From: Chryseobacterium sp.
Lineage (GTDB): Bacteria > Bacteroidota > Bacteroidia > Flavobacteriales > Weeksellaceae
DNA length: 64,000 bases
Direction: 5' to 3'
NCBI GenBank assembly: GCA_018260475.1
Contig: JAGLBA010000007.1
Location: forward strand, 1 to 64,000
In this document: positions 42,593 to 51,687 of the stretch, piece by piece
How the letters are laid out: each line of letters starts with the position of its first letter
Numbering within the stretch: the first letter of the stretch is position 1
Position numbers and translations under genes: made by a program
The notes under the pieces: generated by a model
Told to the model about the DNA's origin: nothing
Database searches by the model: none
The model's input: the letters and a program-made list of their open reading frames with translations, nothing else

Positions 42593-43207
42593 TTATCTCA
42601 GCAAGGTGGTTATAGTCCGGAAAGTGAGGTTTACCCGTGGCTCGCTGATTTTTTTGGTAGGCGGCAGTCGGTGTAGCCAATGGTCCTGGGTTTCGTCTTT
42701 CATAATGAGCAAACTACCGTGCCCCAATGTGATTTCTACCTTTTCTCGCGTGGTTTTATGCTTGAAGGAAAATTTCCGCTCCGCTCCGAAACTTAGGGAT
42801 GCGATGGCACCGTGTTTTTTTAGGTCTTTCTCGCCGTCGCTGTGATACGCCATGCCTTCAGAGCCGTCGTGGTAAAGGTTCAGTAGGCACGAATTGTAGG
42901 TTTCACCGGTAGTTTCCTCACATTTTTGTTTTAATGCTAAAAATTCAGGCGTCCAAATATCGGCTCGCCTGGTCCGTTTGGAATAGGTGTATTCAAAGGC
43001 CTCATCACCAAACCATGCGACCTTTCTTTTGGTTATAATTAGTTTCCCGAAAATCACGGCCTCATCATTCTTCCAAGGAACTTTGTTGAGGAGATATTCA
43101 AAGTAAAAATCAGCTTCTTCCGGCGAAAAAATTTTGCCATAATAATTCACCGTACCGCCGTGGGGCAGCAGGTTTTGGGTGGAATCAAAGTCTGGGAAGA
43201 GGGACAT
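42593..43207 (-). CDS. AlkB-like 2-oxoglutarate/Fe(II) dioxygenase
   Basis: 204 residues. The iron ligands are in 'MAYHSDGEKDL' (HxD) and the later 'DHWLHRLP' (His). The 2-oxoglutarate Arg pair is in 'EPRVNLTFRTI'. The pattern 'NSCLLNLYHDGSEGMAYHSD' groups it with ALKBH2/3-like DNA dealkylases that remove 1-methyladenine and 3-methylcytosine. Its ATG is 2 nt after the stop of the PIN toxin gene, so it is co-transcribed with the toxin-antitoxin pair, an unusual setting. Confidence 0.88.
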   Translation of the reverse strand: MSLFPDFDSTQNLLPHGGTVNYYGKIFSPEEADFYFEYLLNKVPWKNDEAVIFGKLIITKRKVAWFGDEAFEYTYSKRTRRADIWTPEFLALKQKCEETTGETYNSCLLNLYHDGSEGMAYHSDGEKDLKKHGAIASLSFGAERKFSFKHKTTREKVEITLGHGSLLIMKDETQDHWLHRLPPTKKISEPRVNLTFRTITTLLR

Positions 43208-43209
43208 TT

Positions 43210-43626
43210 TTATCTTTTAATGGTTTGCAAAAAACTTTCCGCATTCATAACCGGAATCATAGCGTTTTTAAAATCTCTCTCGTTGCGTGTGATGATTAAA
43301 TCACAATTTGTTGCCACCGCACTATAATATTGAATGCCATCTTCAAAATCTTTAAAATTCGAAATAATGGCTTTATCGACAACTTCGTCATTCAGTATCG
43401 ATATCGAACACAACAGTTTAAATTTTCTGATCTTCTCTAATGCCGCCTTCGGATTTTCATATTTAGAAATCAAATAATAGGTTGTGGTAATGGTATTGCC
43501 GGTGGTAAAAATCTTAATCTTTTTCTGGTCTGCCAATGTCATGGCTTTTGCGGCAGGGAGATAAAAGCCTTCACGCTCGCCAAGGAAATCAACTACAATA
43601 TTAGTATCTAAAAATACTTTTTGCAT
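43210..43626 (-). CDS. PIN-domain toxin (VapC-like ribonuclease)
   Basis: 138 residues. PIN active-site acids are in 'FLDTNIVVDFLG' (Asp6), 'DFEDGIQYYSAV' and 'CDLIITRNERDF'. PIN toxins cleave tRNA or rRNA and are held inactive by the partner encoded just upstream. The start overlaps the antitoxin stop by one base (TAATG). Confidence 0.88.
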   Translation of the reverse strand: MQKVFLDTNIVVDFLGEREGFYLPAAKAMTLADQKKIKIFTTGNTITTTYYLISKYENPKAALEKIRKFKLLCSISILNDEVVDKAIISNFKDFEDGIQYYSAVATNCDLIITRNERDFKNAMIPVMNAESFLQTIKR

Positions 43627-43865
43627 TATTTATATTTTTCTTCCAAGTACTTTATATAATCCTCGCGCTCAATATTTTCCGGAATACTTTTACCCGTAGA
43701 AATACTCTTCACAAATGGGGAAACTTCAAATTCCTCATCTTGACGCGAAATAGAATTTAAATAATTCTCAACCATTCTCGACAAACTCGTCTTTTTTTCG
43801 GCAGCATATTTTTTTGAACGCTGTATCACATCGTTGTCCAATTTTAAAGTTAGTTTTGCATCCAT
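43626..43865 (-). CDS. DUF6364-type antitoxin
   Basis: 79 residues. N-terminal ribbon-helix-helix-like sequence ('AKLTLKLDNDVIQRSKKYA' and 'SLSRMVENYL'), then an acidic flexible tail likely to wrap the toxin. Typical DUF6364 antitoxin partnered with PIN. Probably binds the paired repeats in its own promoter. Confidence 0.82.
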   Translation of the reverse strand: MDAKLTLKLDNDVIQRSKKYAAEKKTSLSRMVENYLNSISRQDEEFEVSPFVKSISTGKSIPENIEREDYIKYLEEKYK

Positions 43866-43877
43866 TTTGAAATAATA

Positions 43878-43918
43878 TTATACGGACAAATATAATAATT
43901 TTATACGGATAAACAAAA
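43878..43918 (-). promoter_or_regulatory. Toxin-antitoxin promoter with two direct operator repeats
   Basis: A full promoter on the minus strand: TTTTG (43914-43918), a 19-bp spacer, and TATATTTG (43887-43894). Two 13-bp direct repeats TTATACGGA(C/T)AAA lie at 43878-43890 and 43901-43913, differing at one base and 23 bp apart. One fills the spacer and the other covers the -7 end and transcription start. This is where an autoregulating antitoxin would bind. Confidence 0.65.
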
Positions 43919-43993
43919 GTTTCTACTCTTAATTTTTAATTAAATACATCCGACTTTAAATAATATGACTTATTTTCGTTTAAAATTATTTCA

Positions 43994-45850
43994 ATGAAAC
44001 AACTCTTTTTCTTCGTATCCTTTATTTTTAGCATATGTGTTTTTGCACAAAACCCTGCGGATAATACTTTTGTTAAAGATAATTTCATTAAAAATGAAGT
44101 TTATATCCCGATGCGCGACGGCGTGAAACTCTTCACTGCGATCTACATCCCGAAAGATATCTCTAAAACTAAAAAATACCCGTTCCTGGTGCAGCGTACC
44201 TGCTACAGCGTGGCGCCTTACGGTGAAAACGAATATAAAACTTTCCTCGGTCCCAATAAATTTTTGATGAATGAAAAGTACATCTTCGTCTATCAGGATG
44301 TCCGAGGCAGATACATGAGCGAAGGTACCTTCACGAACATGACGCCGCAAGTTGCCCACACTTCCAAAAAAAATGTGGACGAAAGCACCGACACCTATGA
44401 CACCATCGATTGGCTGGTGAAAAATATTCAAAATAACAACGGAAAGGCCGGCCAATACGGAACTTCTTACCCCGGATTCTATACTGCCGCAGGAATCATT
44501 TCCCAGCACCCGGCGATGGTAGCTTCCTCTCCGCAAGCCCCAATTTCTAATTTTTGGAATGATGATTTCCTGCACAATGGGCGGTTTATGCTGGGCTATT
44601 TCCGCACTTTTCCAGTGTTTGGCGTGCAAAAAACAAAGCCGGAACAGAAGGCATGGTACAATGATTCTTTCCCGCCAGTAAAATCGGAAGATGGCTTGAA
44701 ATTCTACCGCGATATGGGAGCTTTGAAAGACGGTTATGATACTTATTACAAAAATAACTTCTTCATGACGGACATTATGGAGCACCCAAACTACGACCAA
44801 TACTGGAAAGAACGGAATCTTTTGCCCCACCTCAAAGGCGTAAAACATGCTGTGATGACCGTGGGCGGTTGGTTTGATGCCGAAGATCTTTCTGGGCCGC
44901 TAAACATTTACAAAACCATCGAAAAAACAAGTCCGAAAGCCAAAAACACCATTGTGATGGGGCCGTTTTCACACGGTGGCTGGGCGCGAGAAAGCGGTAA
45001 GCACTTCCACAATGATATTTATTTTGGCGACAGCATCGCTACTTATTACCAAAAAAATCTTGAAACACGGTTTTTCCACCATTATTTAAAGGAAAATTCC
45101 AAAACTGATGCCGGCTTGCCCGAAGCCGTGATGTATGACACGGGCAGCAAAGAATGGCGCGAATTTGACCACTATCCACCAAAAAACGTACAGAAAATTC
45201 AGTTTTATTTGGCTGATAAAACCTTGAAAACAAGTCCGCAAAGCACTGTTTCAGAATATTATTCCGATCCCGAAAATCCGGTACCGAGTTCGCAAAACCT
45301 GCGGGATTTCAACGGGTTTACACCAAGAAATTATATGAGCGAAGACCAAAGGTTTGCCGTAGGGAGGCCTGATGTGCTTACCTTCACCACCGATGTTTTA
45401 ACAGAAGACCTTACCTTCGGTGGAGAAATTTTGGCTAAACTGAACATTGCCACCACTTCGGATGATGCGGATTTTGTGGTTAAATTAATTGATGTTTACC
45501 CCGAAGATTTTAAACCAAAAGAGAAAAAAGAGGGCGTGATCTATGGGAATTACCACCAAATGGTGCGCAGCGAAATTATGCCCGCAAGATTCCGAAACTC
45601 CTATGAAAAACCGGAACCGCTAAACCCTAACCAGAAAGCAACCGTAACCGTAAAACTTCAGGATGTGATGCACACTTTCCAAAAAGGGCATAAAATTCAG
45701 ATCCAGATTGCGAGCACATGGTTCCCGCTCTTTACCGTGAATCCTCAAAAATACATTCCAAATGTGAATTTGGCGACCAAAAATGATTATACAAAAGCCT
45801 TCATTAAAGTCTTTGGCGACAGTTATTTGGAGGCGGAGGTTTTGAAGTAG
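43994..45850 (+). CDS. CocE/NonD family (X-Pro dipeptidyl-peptidase S15-like) hydrolase
   Basis: 618 residues with a signal peptide (1-19, ending CVFAQ). Alpha/beta hydrolase domain with 'IPMRDGVKLFTAIYIP', 'DVRGRYMSEG' and the nucleophile elbow GTSYPGF (Ser158), then a C-terminal jelly-roll domain ('DADFVVKLIDVYPEDF', 'KGHKIQIQIASTWFPLF'). Relatives include cocaine esterase, glutaryl-7-ACA acylase and alpha-amino-acid ester hydrolases; the natural substrate is unknown. Probably periplasmic or secreted. A weak -7-like TTATTTTCG precedes it. Confidence 0.88.
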   Translation: MKQLFFFVSFIFSICVFAQNPADNTFVKDNFIKNEVYIPMRDGVKLFTAIYIPKDISKTKKYPFLVQRTCYSVAPYGENEYKTFLGPNKFLMNEKYIFVYQDVRGRYMSEGTFTNMTPQVAHTSKKNVDESTDTYDTIDWLVKNIQNNNGKAGQYGTSYPGFYTAAGIISQHPAMVASSPQAPISNFWNDDFLHNGRFMLGYFRTFPVFGVQKTKPEQKAWYNDSFPPVKSEDGLKFYRDMGALKDGYDTYYKNNFFMTDIMEHPNYDQYWKERNLLPHLKGVKHAVMTVGGWFDAEDLSGPLNIYKTIEKTSPKAKNTIVMGPFSHGGWARESGKHFHNDIYFGDSIATYYQKNLETRFFHHYLKENSKTDAGLPEAVMYDTGSKEWREFDHYPPKNVQKIQFYLADKTLKTSPQSTVSEYYSDPENPVPSSQNLRDFNGFTPRNYMSEDQRFAVGRPDVLTFTTDVLTEDLTFGGEILAKLNIATTSDDADFVVKLIDVYPEDFKPKEKKEGVIYGNYHQMVRSEIMPARFRNSYEKPEPLNPNQKATVTVKLQDVMHTFQKGHKIQIQIASTWFPLFTVNPQKYIPNVNLATKNDYTKAFIKVFGDSYLEAEVLK

Positions 45851-45973
45851 ATTATAGAAATTTATAAATTAAAAAATTCAGAAATTGTTCTATCCACCAA
45901 AAATCCCTCTCAGCATTGCGCCGAGAGCGATTTCTTTATTCTTTGTACATTTTTCATCGTACTTTTACAAAAT

Positions 45974-46825
45974 TTACTTCGCAGTATGGTAATAAGCCAA
46001 CATTTTATAATACAGTTTTGCGGCTAAAAAGGCCGTTGGTTTCGGCATTGGGGAATCCATCAGTTCTACGATGTCAAAGGCTACTACATTGCATTTTTCG
46101 AATACTTTTTTCAGCAGTTCCAAAGTTGGGTACCAGTGCAGTCCGCCCGGTTCTGGTGTTCCGGTGGATGGCGCGATGCTCGGATCGAAGGCATCCAAAT
46201 CAATTGTGATGTACACATTTCCGGATACTTTTGCCAAAACATCCTCGATCCAATTCGGGTTGTTGTGGATTTCGTGCGCCCAAAACATATTGCCCTCCTG
46301 AACATATTGTAACTCTTCCACATCGCATGAACGAATTCCCACCTGCACCAAATTCAGTTTCTGTGAAGCCTCGAAAACCGCACAGGCATGGTTGGAAGTA
46401 GAGCCGTGGAACTCCGGACGAAGGTCTGTATGCGCATCCAGTTGCAGCACCGTAAGGTTTTCAAACTTCTCCCCCGCCGCACGGATGGAGCCGATGGAAA
46501 CAGAATGCTCACCTCCGAAGAGTGTGAACAATTTGCCTCCGTTGGTCAAAAGTTCTTTAGTTTTTTGATAAACCGCGTCTGTCATGGCTTCTGGCGAAGA
46601 ATTTTCAGAAATTTCTCCGGCTAAATAAACGCCCTCTAAATAAGGTTCGGTACCGGTTTCGATGTCATAAAGCTCCATGTTTTGGGAAGCATCGAAGAAG
46701 AGTTCCGGACCTTTGTCGGCACCCTTTCCCCAGGTGGAAGTCCCGTCATAAGGCACAGTTACAAGCATTACTTTAGAGTTTACGAGTGTGGCATTTTCTT
46801 CGGGAATCCCTGCGTATGTTTTCAT
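45974..46825 (-). CDS. speB: Agmatinase / ureohydrolase family
   Basis: 283 residues. Binuclear manganese ligands in 'GGEHSVSIGS', 'QLDAHTDLRPE' and 'TIDLDAFDPSIAPSTGTPEP', the three ureohydrolase motifs. The sequence fits agmatinase (agmatine to putrescine and urea), but arginase- or guanidinobutyrase-type activity cannot be excluded. No other polyamine genes are nearby. A TATCTTTG lies about 46 nt upstream. Confidence 0.88.
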   Translation of the reverse strand: MKTYAGIPEENATLVNSKVMLVTVPYDGTSTWGKGADKGPELFFDASQNMELYDIETGTEPYLEGVYLAGEISENSSPEAMTDAVYQKTKELLTNGGKLFTLFGGEHSVSIGSIRAAGEKFENLTVLQLDAHTDLRPEFHGSTSNHACAVFEASQKLNLVQVGIRSCDVEELQYVQEGNMFWAHEIHNNPNWIEDVLAKVSGNVYITIDLDAFDPSIAPSTGTPEPGGLHWYPTLELLKKVFEKCNVVAFDIVELMDSPMPKPTAFLAAKLYYKMLAYYHTAK

Positions 46826-46943
46826 TTTTACTGAGTTTTATATTTTGGGTTTTGAATTTTGAGTGGAGCAAAGATAAGATTTTTGGAAACTTTGTATTTC
46901 GAATTAAAAAATTTTCTATCTTTACATTAATAATCCAGTGACA

Positions 46944-47153
46944 ATGAAAAATTCACATAACCAGAGCAATCGCGAAAATTGGATTTGGGGATTATTTTAT
47001 TACAACAAAAACGACAAACGCCTTTTTCCGCCGAAAAGACATCCGTGGATGGGCTGGACGGTGAATTTTGCAGATCCCGCGTCCGTAGCCATTCTTTTAT
47101 TAATAATATTGGTGATTGTTTGCGCTGTGTTAGTAAAAGCGAAATACCAATAG
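46944..47153 (+). CDS. DUF5808-like small membrane protein
   Basis: 69 residues from the ATG at 46944. 'WGLFYYNKNDKRLFPPKRHPWMGWTVNFADP' carries the GxFYYNxxDxRxFxPKR pattern of DUF5808, followed by one membrane helix ('SVAILLLIILVIVCAVLV'). Function unknown. Upstream TATCTTTA is one base from the -7 consensus. Confidence 0.7.
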   Translation: MKNSHNQSNRENWIWGLFYYNKNDKRLFPPKRHPWMGWTVNFADPASVAILLLIILVIVCAVLVKAKYQ

Positions 47154-47201
47154 TCCACAAAAACTCCCAAAACTCATTGGTCCTCTCTTCCCAAAAATCA
47201 A

Positions 47202-47209
47202 TACCTTTG
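47202..47209 (+). promoter_or_regulatory. -7 element (TACCTTTG) of the HAD phosphatase gene
   Basis: TACCTTTG lies 17 nt before the ATG at 47227, with TTG at 47177-47179 (22-bp spacer) as a candidate -33 element. Confidence 0.45.
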
Positions 47210-47226
47210 CTGGAAATTTTTACAAA

Positions 47227-47886
47227 ATGCCATTAAAAGCAGTGCTGTTCGATATGGACGGTGTGATTGTCGATACCGAACCGCTCCACCGCAAAGCCTA
47301 TTTCAAGACTTTTGAAGATTTGGGAATTGATGTTTTTGAGGATTTATACACCTCATTTACAGGAGCTTCCACAAAAAAAGTTTGCAATTCCTTAATCGAA
47401 AAATTTAGTTTAAACAAAACCCACGAACAAATAGCGGAAATCAAACGCGGTTATTTCAAAGATTATTTCGATAACGATCCGGATTTCGCACTGCTTCCCG
47501 GCGTGAAGGATTTAATTATGCATTACCACGAGAATGGTATCGTGCTGATTCTCGCCTCTTCCGCAAGCATGAACACGATTAATTGGGTTTTTGAGAAGTT
47601 TGATTTAAACCAATATTTCTCCGGTAAAATCTCCGGTGCGGACCTTCAGGAATCCAAACCACATCCGGAAATATTCTTAAAAGCAGCAGAAATGTCCGGT
47701 CATCCGAAAGAAAACTGCATGGTTATTGAGGATTCTACTAACGGAATAAAGGCTGCACATGCCGCGGGAATCTTCTGTGCCGCCTACCGAAGCGAACATT
47801 CCAAAGGTCAGGATTATTCATTGGCAAACATCGTAGTCTCTAACTTTTCGGATATAAAAGTCGATAAAATCGCGGATTTAATTTAA
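47227..47886 (+). CDS. HAD-family phosphatase, beta-phosphoglucomutase-like
   Basis: 219 residues. Motif I DMDGVIVDTEP (9-19), motif II Ser in 'LASSASMNT', motif III Lys in 'ESKPHPEIFL' and motif IV 'VIEDSTNGIKAA'. A small helical cap after motif I places it in the beta-PGM/2-deoxyglucose-6-phosphatase group. It may be a sugar-phosphate phosphatase or mutase. Monocistronic. Confidence 0.88.
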   Translation: MPLKAVLFDMDGVIVDTEPLHRKAYFKTFEDLGIDVFEDLYTSFTGASTKKVCNSLIEKFSLNKTHEQIAEIKRGYFKDYFDNDPDFALLPGVKDLIMHYHENGIVLILASSASMNTINWVFEKFDLNQYFSGKISGADLQESKPHPEIFLKAAEMSGHPKENCMVIEDSTNGIKAAHAAGIFCAAYRSEHSKGQDYSLANIVVSNFSDIKVDKIADLI

Positions 47887-48027
47887 AAAAATCTATTGCT
47901 GAGTAATTAACCATGAAAAGCATGTTGAATCTGGGAAAATATCTCTCGTTAATTTAGCAAATTGTGCAAATCATTAACAATAAAATCTCTTCAGGAACAT
48001 AAATCAGCCATCCAAAATAAAATTCAG

Positions 48028-48035
48028 TATTTTTG
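48028..48035 (+). promoter_or_regulatory. -7 element (TATTTTTG) 5 nt before the NADH dehydrogenase gene
   Basis: TATTTTTG ends 5 nt before the ATG at 48041; a GTG start at 48035 would lie inside the element. Another probable leaderless start. Confidence 0.5.
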
Positions 48036-48040
48036 TGGCT

Positions 48041-49303
48041 ATGGAAACACGGGAAAAAATCATAATCATTGGGGGCGGTTTCGCCGGATTGCAACTGGCC
48101 CGAACCTTGAATAATAAGAATAAAAAGGTGATTATGATTGATAAAGCCAATCACCACATGTTCCAGCCGTTGTTTTATCAGGTGGCCTGTGGAAGGATCG
48201 AACCCAGCAATATCTCTTTCCCTTTTAGGAAAATTTTCCAAAGCTCCAGAAATACCTATTTCCGAATGACGGAGGTGCAAAAAATTCTTCCGGAACAAAA
48301 CAAACTCTTAACCCAAGACGGCGAGTTCCACTACGACAAACTGGTCATCGCCACCGGGTGCAAAACCAATTTTTACGGAAATGACAAGATGGAGAGCCTG
48401 GCTTTTGGTATGAAAAATACCCAGGAAGCCATCTCCATTCGCAACCATGTGCTTCTAACTTTTGAAAAACTTATTATAGAACGAACCCGCAGTGATGATG
48501 GCAACTGGAACATCGTCATAGTAGGCAGTGGACCCACAGGCGTTGAACTCGCAGGCGCTTTTTCCGAAATGAAAAAAAACATCTTGCCTCGCGACTATCC
48601 GAACATGAATTTCGATAATTTGAAAATCATCCTCGTAAGTTCTACGGATAAGCCGCTGAATGTGATGAGTACTGATGCACAGGAAAAATCTGAACAATAT
48701 CTCAAAGATTTGGGAGTGATTTTCATGAGTAATGAAAGGGTGACGGATTATGATGGCGACCGCGTAACCCTTGCAAGCGGAAAACTAATCCCTGCTAACA
48801 ATGTCATCTGGGCGGCCGGCGTTACCGGAAATATTTTGGAAGGCCTAAACCCCGAAGCCATGCTGAAAAACCGTTATAAGACCGACCGATACAACCGTGT
48901 GGTGGGTTATGATAACATTTTCGCGATCGGAGACATCGCTTATATGGAAACACCCAAATATCCGCAGGGGCACCCGCAAGTCGCAAATGTCGCGATCAAC
49001 CAGGGGAGAAATTTGGGAAGGAATTTGCTTAAAAATAACACTTCCGATTGGAAGCAATACGAGTACAAAGACATGGGCAGCATGGCAACAGTCGGGAAAC
49101 ACCGCGCCGTGGTAGATTTACCAAAGTTTAAATTCCAGGGGCTATTTGCATGGTATTTCTGGATGTTCCTCCACCTGATGCTCATCCTTTCCGTAAGAAA
49201 CAAACTCGCCATTTTCTTCAACTGGATGTGGAGTTACATCAATAAAGACTCCTCACTGCGCCTCATCATCCTTCCAAACAAAAAAAATAATACCGAACAA
49301 TGA
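48041..49303 (+). CDS. Type II NADH:quinone oxidoreductase
   Basis: 420 residues from ATG 48041. FAD-binding GGGFAGL (11-17) and NAD-binding '[17 protein letters not shown]' (Rossmann folds). '[10 protein letters not shown]' near residue 290 binds flavin, and a hydrophobic C-terminal segment ('[16 protein letters not shown]') anchors it to the membrane. It oxidises NADH without proton pumping, complementing complex I encoded in the same window. Overlaps trmD by 4 nt (ATGA), so the two are coupled. Confidence 0.88.
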   Translation: METREKIIIIGGGFAGLQLARTLNNKNKKVIMIDKANHHMFQPLFYQVACGRIEPSNISFPFRKIFQSSRNTYFRMTEVQKILPEQNKLLTQDGEFHYDKLVIATGCKTNFYGNDKMESLAFGMKNTQEAISIRNHVLLTFEKLIIERTRSDDGNWNIVIVGSGPTGVELAGAFSEMKKNILPRDYPNMNFDNLKIILVSSTDKPLNVMSTDAQEKSEQYLKDLGVIFMSNERVTDYDGDRVTLASGKLIPANNVIWAAGVTGNILEGLNPEAMLKNRYKTDRYNRVVGYDNIFAIGDIAYMETPKYPQGHPQVANVAINQGRNLGRNLLKNNTSDWKQYEYKDMGSMATVGKHRAVVDLPKFKFQGLFAWYFWMFLHLMLILSVRNKLAIFFNWMWSYINKDSSLRLIILPNKKNNTEQ

Positions 49304-49983
49304 GAATAGACATCATCTCCGCCGTACCCGACCTGATGGTAAGCCCGTTTCGTACTTCCATTCTGAAGCGTGCGATAGAAAAAGGCTTGGTAAATGTGTA
49401 TTTTCATAACATCCGGGACTGGAGCAGCAATAATTACCGGCAGATAGACGATGCGCCCTATGGCGGCGGCGCGGGCATGGTCATGATGATCGAGCCTTTG
49501 GATAAGTGCATCTCAGAGTTGAAATCCCAACGCGAGTACGACGACATCATCTATCTTACCCCGGACGGCATTACTTTAAACCAAAAAATAGCGAACAATC
49601 TTTCTATTAAAAATAATTTAATCTTCCTTTGTGGCCATTACAAAGGAATTGATCAGCGGGTGCGGGATTTACACATCACCAAAGAAATTTCCATCGGAGA
49701 TTATGTACTTACCGGTGGAGAACTGGCGGCGTGCGTGCTTGCCGATGCCGTTATTCGATTGTTGCCCGGTGTTTTGAGCGATGAGCAAAGCGCACTTACA
49801 GACAGTTTCCAAGATGATCTGCTTTCCCCGCCCATCTACACGCGCCCGGAATCGTATAAAGGAATGAAAGTTCCGGAGGTTCTGTTGAGCGGCGATCCAA
49901 ATAAAATAGACGCATGGCGCCATGACCAAGCCGTACGCAGTACTACCGAGAAACGCCCCGATCTTTTGGGAGATGAAGAATAG
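49300..49983 (+). CDS. trmD: tRNA (guanine-N1)-methyltransferase
   Basis: 227 residues. SPOUT fold with the trefoil-knot segments '[14 protein letters not shown]', '[13 protein letters not shown]' and '[16 protein letters not shown]', plus '[16 protein letters not shown]'. Makes m1G37, which prevents +1 frameshifting. Coupled to the NADH dehydrogenase gene rather than to rpsP/rimM/rplS as in many bacteria. Confidence 0.95.
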   Translation: MRIDIISAVPDLMVSPFRTSILKRAIEKGLVNVYFHNIRDWSSNNYRQIDDAPYGGGAGMVMMIEPLDKCISELKSQREYDDIIYLTPDGITLNQKIANNLSIKNNLIFLCGHYKGIDQRVRDLHITKEISIGDYVLTGGELAACVLADAVIRLLPGVLSDEQSALTDSFQDDLLSPPIYTRPESYKGMKVPEVLLSGDPNKIDAWRHDQAVRSTTEKRPDLLGDEE

Positions 49984-50225
49984 ACATCAATGATGAATTT
50001 ATACAATTACACTACTTTACAATAAGTATGGATAATTTCTATTTAATATACAAATATGATTAAATCTTATCATTAAATATTAAATAAATTTTTATTATTT
50101 AACAATTTACCTAAATTATTTAACATTTAATTATGATTTATTTGATTTAATTTAAAAATATTAATGGTAATTATTTGTAATTAAAACAATAGATATTGAA
50201 AAATTAGATTAAATTTACATTATAA

Positions 50226-51191
50226 ATGGATAGGGAAATAAAAATAAAATGGGACGAGGATTTTTTAATGTTTTATAATGTTGAAAATCTTTTTGAGGCA
50301 GATCCTGAACCGGCTTTTAAAAATGCGCCTACCTTATCCGGACTGAATAAATGGAACAAATGGCGATACAACGATAAATTAAAAAAAATAGCGCAGGTTT
50401 TTCAATTGGTGAGTACCGCGCGCGGAAAGATGCCTTTTGTCATCGGGCTTAGCGAGATACAGGGTCAGAAACCATTGGAAGAATTAGTGACCATGCCGCC
50501 ATTTAATTCTAATTTCGGCTTTGTGCATTTTGAAAGTATGGACGAGCGGGGCGTGGATGTTGCCATGGTTTATGATAAAAGCAAGGTGGAAATCTTATCC
50601 GCGGAACCCATCAGTTTCTTATTTGAGACCATTTCTGCTACCGACGGCAGCTACGATACCACGCGGGATGTACTGCTTTGCAAGATAAAAGTGGAAGGTG
50701 TGGTAATGAACATTTTCGTGTTACACCTACCTTCAAAAAGAGAGAAAGACATTAATAAACCTAAACGCGACTATATCCTTAAGGAAATTCGAGAAAAAAT
50801 TTTGAAAATCCGCAAAGAGGAGCACGAACCAGTTATCCTTTGTGGGGATTTCAATGAGAATCCAGATGATGAAAATCTAACCAATCTTTTAACTGATGAC
50901 GAAGGAAAACCATTGCTGCACAATCCATTTCTACAAATGTTTCGGGATAAAAATTTTTCCACATTTCATTATGCAGATGGATTGCTTTTCGATCAAATCC
51001 TATTTTCGGAAGAATTCATGAGCGGCGAACTTCCTTGGCAGTACAGTGTTGCAGAGGTTTTTAAACCAATAGAACTTAGCAGTAAAGATAAAAATTTTAC
51101 AGGGAGGCCATTTCGCACCTACGCCGGCACCAGATATCTCGGCGGTTATAGCGACCATTTTCCTGTACTGGTAGGCTTTAACAAAAAATAA
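50226..51191 (+). CDS. Endonuclease/exonuclease/phosphatase family protein
   Basis: 321 residues, no signal peptide. EEP fold motifs: 'FYNVENLFEADPE', 'IGLSEIQ' (Glu metal ligand), 'NIFVLHLPSK', 'VILCGDFNENP' and the C-terminal 'YSDHFPVLVGF' (catalytic His). Substrate could be DNA, RNA or a phosphoester; not inferable. The 242 bp upstream are extremely AT-rich (long A/T runs) with TTAAATTTA 8 nt before the start. First gene of a likely operon with the Lrp regulator (20-nt gap) and deoC. Confidence 0.85.
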   Translation: MDREIKIKWDEDFLMFYNVENLFEADPEPAFKNAPTLSGLNKWNKWRYNDKLKKIAQVFQLVSTARGKMPFVIGLSEIQGQKPLEELVTMPPFNSNFGFVHFESMDERGVDVAMVYDKSKVEILSAEPISFLFETISATDGSYDTTRDVLLCKIKVEGVVMNIFVLHLPSKREKDINKPKRDYILKEIREKILKIRKEEHEPVILCGDFNENPDDENLTNLLTDDEGKPLLHNPFLQMFRDKNFSTFHYADGLLFDQILFSEEFMSGELPWQYSVAEVFKPIELSSKDKNFTGRPFRTYAGTRYLGGYSDHFPVLVGFNKK

Positions 51192-51211
51192 ATCATATTA
51201 ACTTTAAAATA

Positions 51212-51682
51212 ATGAAAAATACCAACAATTCCGTATATCACTTGGATGCCACAGATAAAGAAATAATCTATATGCTGATGGACAATGCCAAGACTTCCCT
51301 TGCCCACATCTCTAAAAATGTCGGCATATCTACCACCGCAGTACACCAGCGCATCAAAAAACTGGAGCAGGCAGGTGTGATAGAAAACTCCGTTTCTTAC
51401 CTGAATCCTAAAAAAATAGGCTACAAAGTTGTGTCCTACATCGGTGTATTCTTGGAGAAACCAAGCCATTACCCGGATGCTGTGAAAGCGATGGAAGAAA
51501 TCAATGAAATCGTGGAAGCGCACTACACTACAGGGAATTACACCATTTTCTTGAAGGTTTTGTGTAAAGATAACGATCACCTGATGGAGATTTTGAACCA
51601 ACTTCAAAAATTAAAAGGCGTCATAAGAACTGAAACCTTCATTTCTTTGGATCAAAGCATTAACAGACAATTGAAAGTATAA
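51212..51682 (+). CDS. Lrp/AsnC family transcriptional regulator
   Basis: 156 residues. N-terminal HTH ('LDATDKEIIYMLMDNAKTSL', 'ISKNVGISTTAVHQRIKKLE') and C-terminal RAM/AsnC ligand domain ('YKVVSYIGVFLEK', 'ITEFISLD'-like end: TETFISLDQSI). A widespread amino-acid-responsive regulator in Bacteroidota; ligand unknown. It sits 5 nt upstream of deoC. Confidence 0.9.
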   Translation: MKNTNNSVYHLDATDKEIIYMLMDNAKTSLAHISKNVGISTTAVHQRIKKLEQAGVIENSVSYLNPKKIGYKVVSYIGVFLEKPSHYPDAVKAMEEINEIVEAHYTTGNYTIFLKVLCKDNDHLMEILNQLQKLKGVIRTETFISLDQSINRQLKV

Positions 51683-51687
51683 CAGAC

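Noticed and set aside
43991..44848. 285-codon minus-strand frame opposite the CocE-type hydrolase
   Set aside because: It is fully antisense to a gene with a complete active site and signal peptide; its translation has no domain or start context.
45907..45945. Hairpin CTCTCaGC/GCcGAGAG after the CocE-type gene
   Set aside because: Stem has mismatches and the following T tract is interrupted, so it is not convincing as a terminator.
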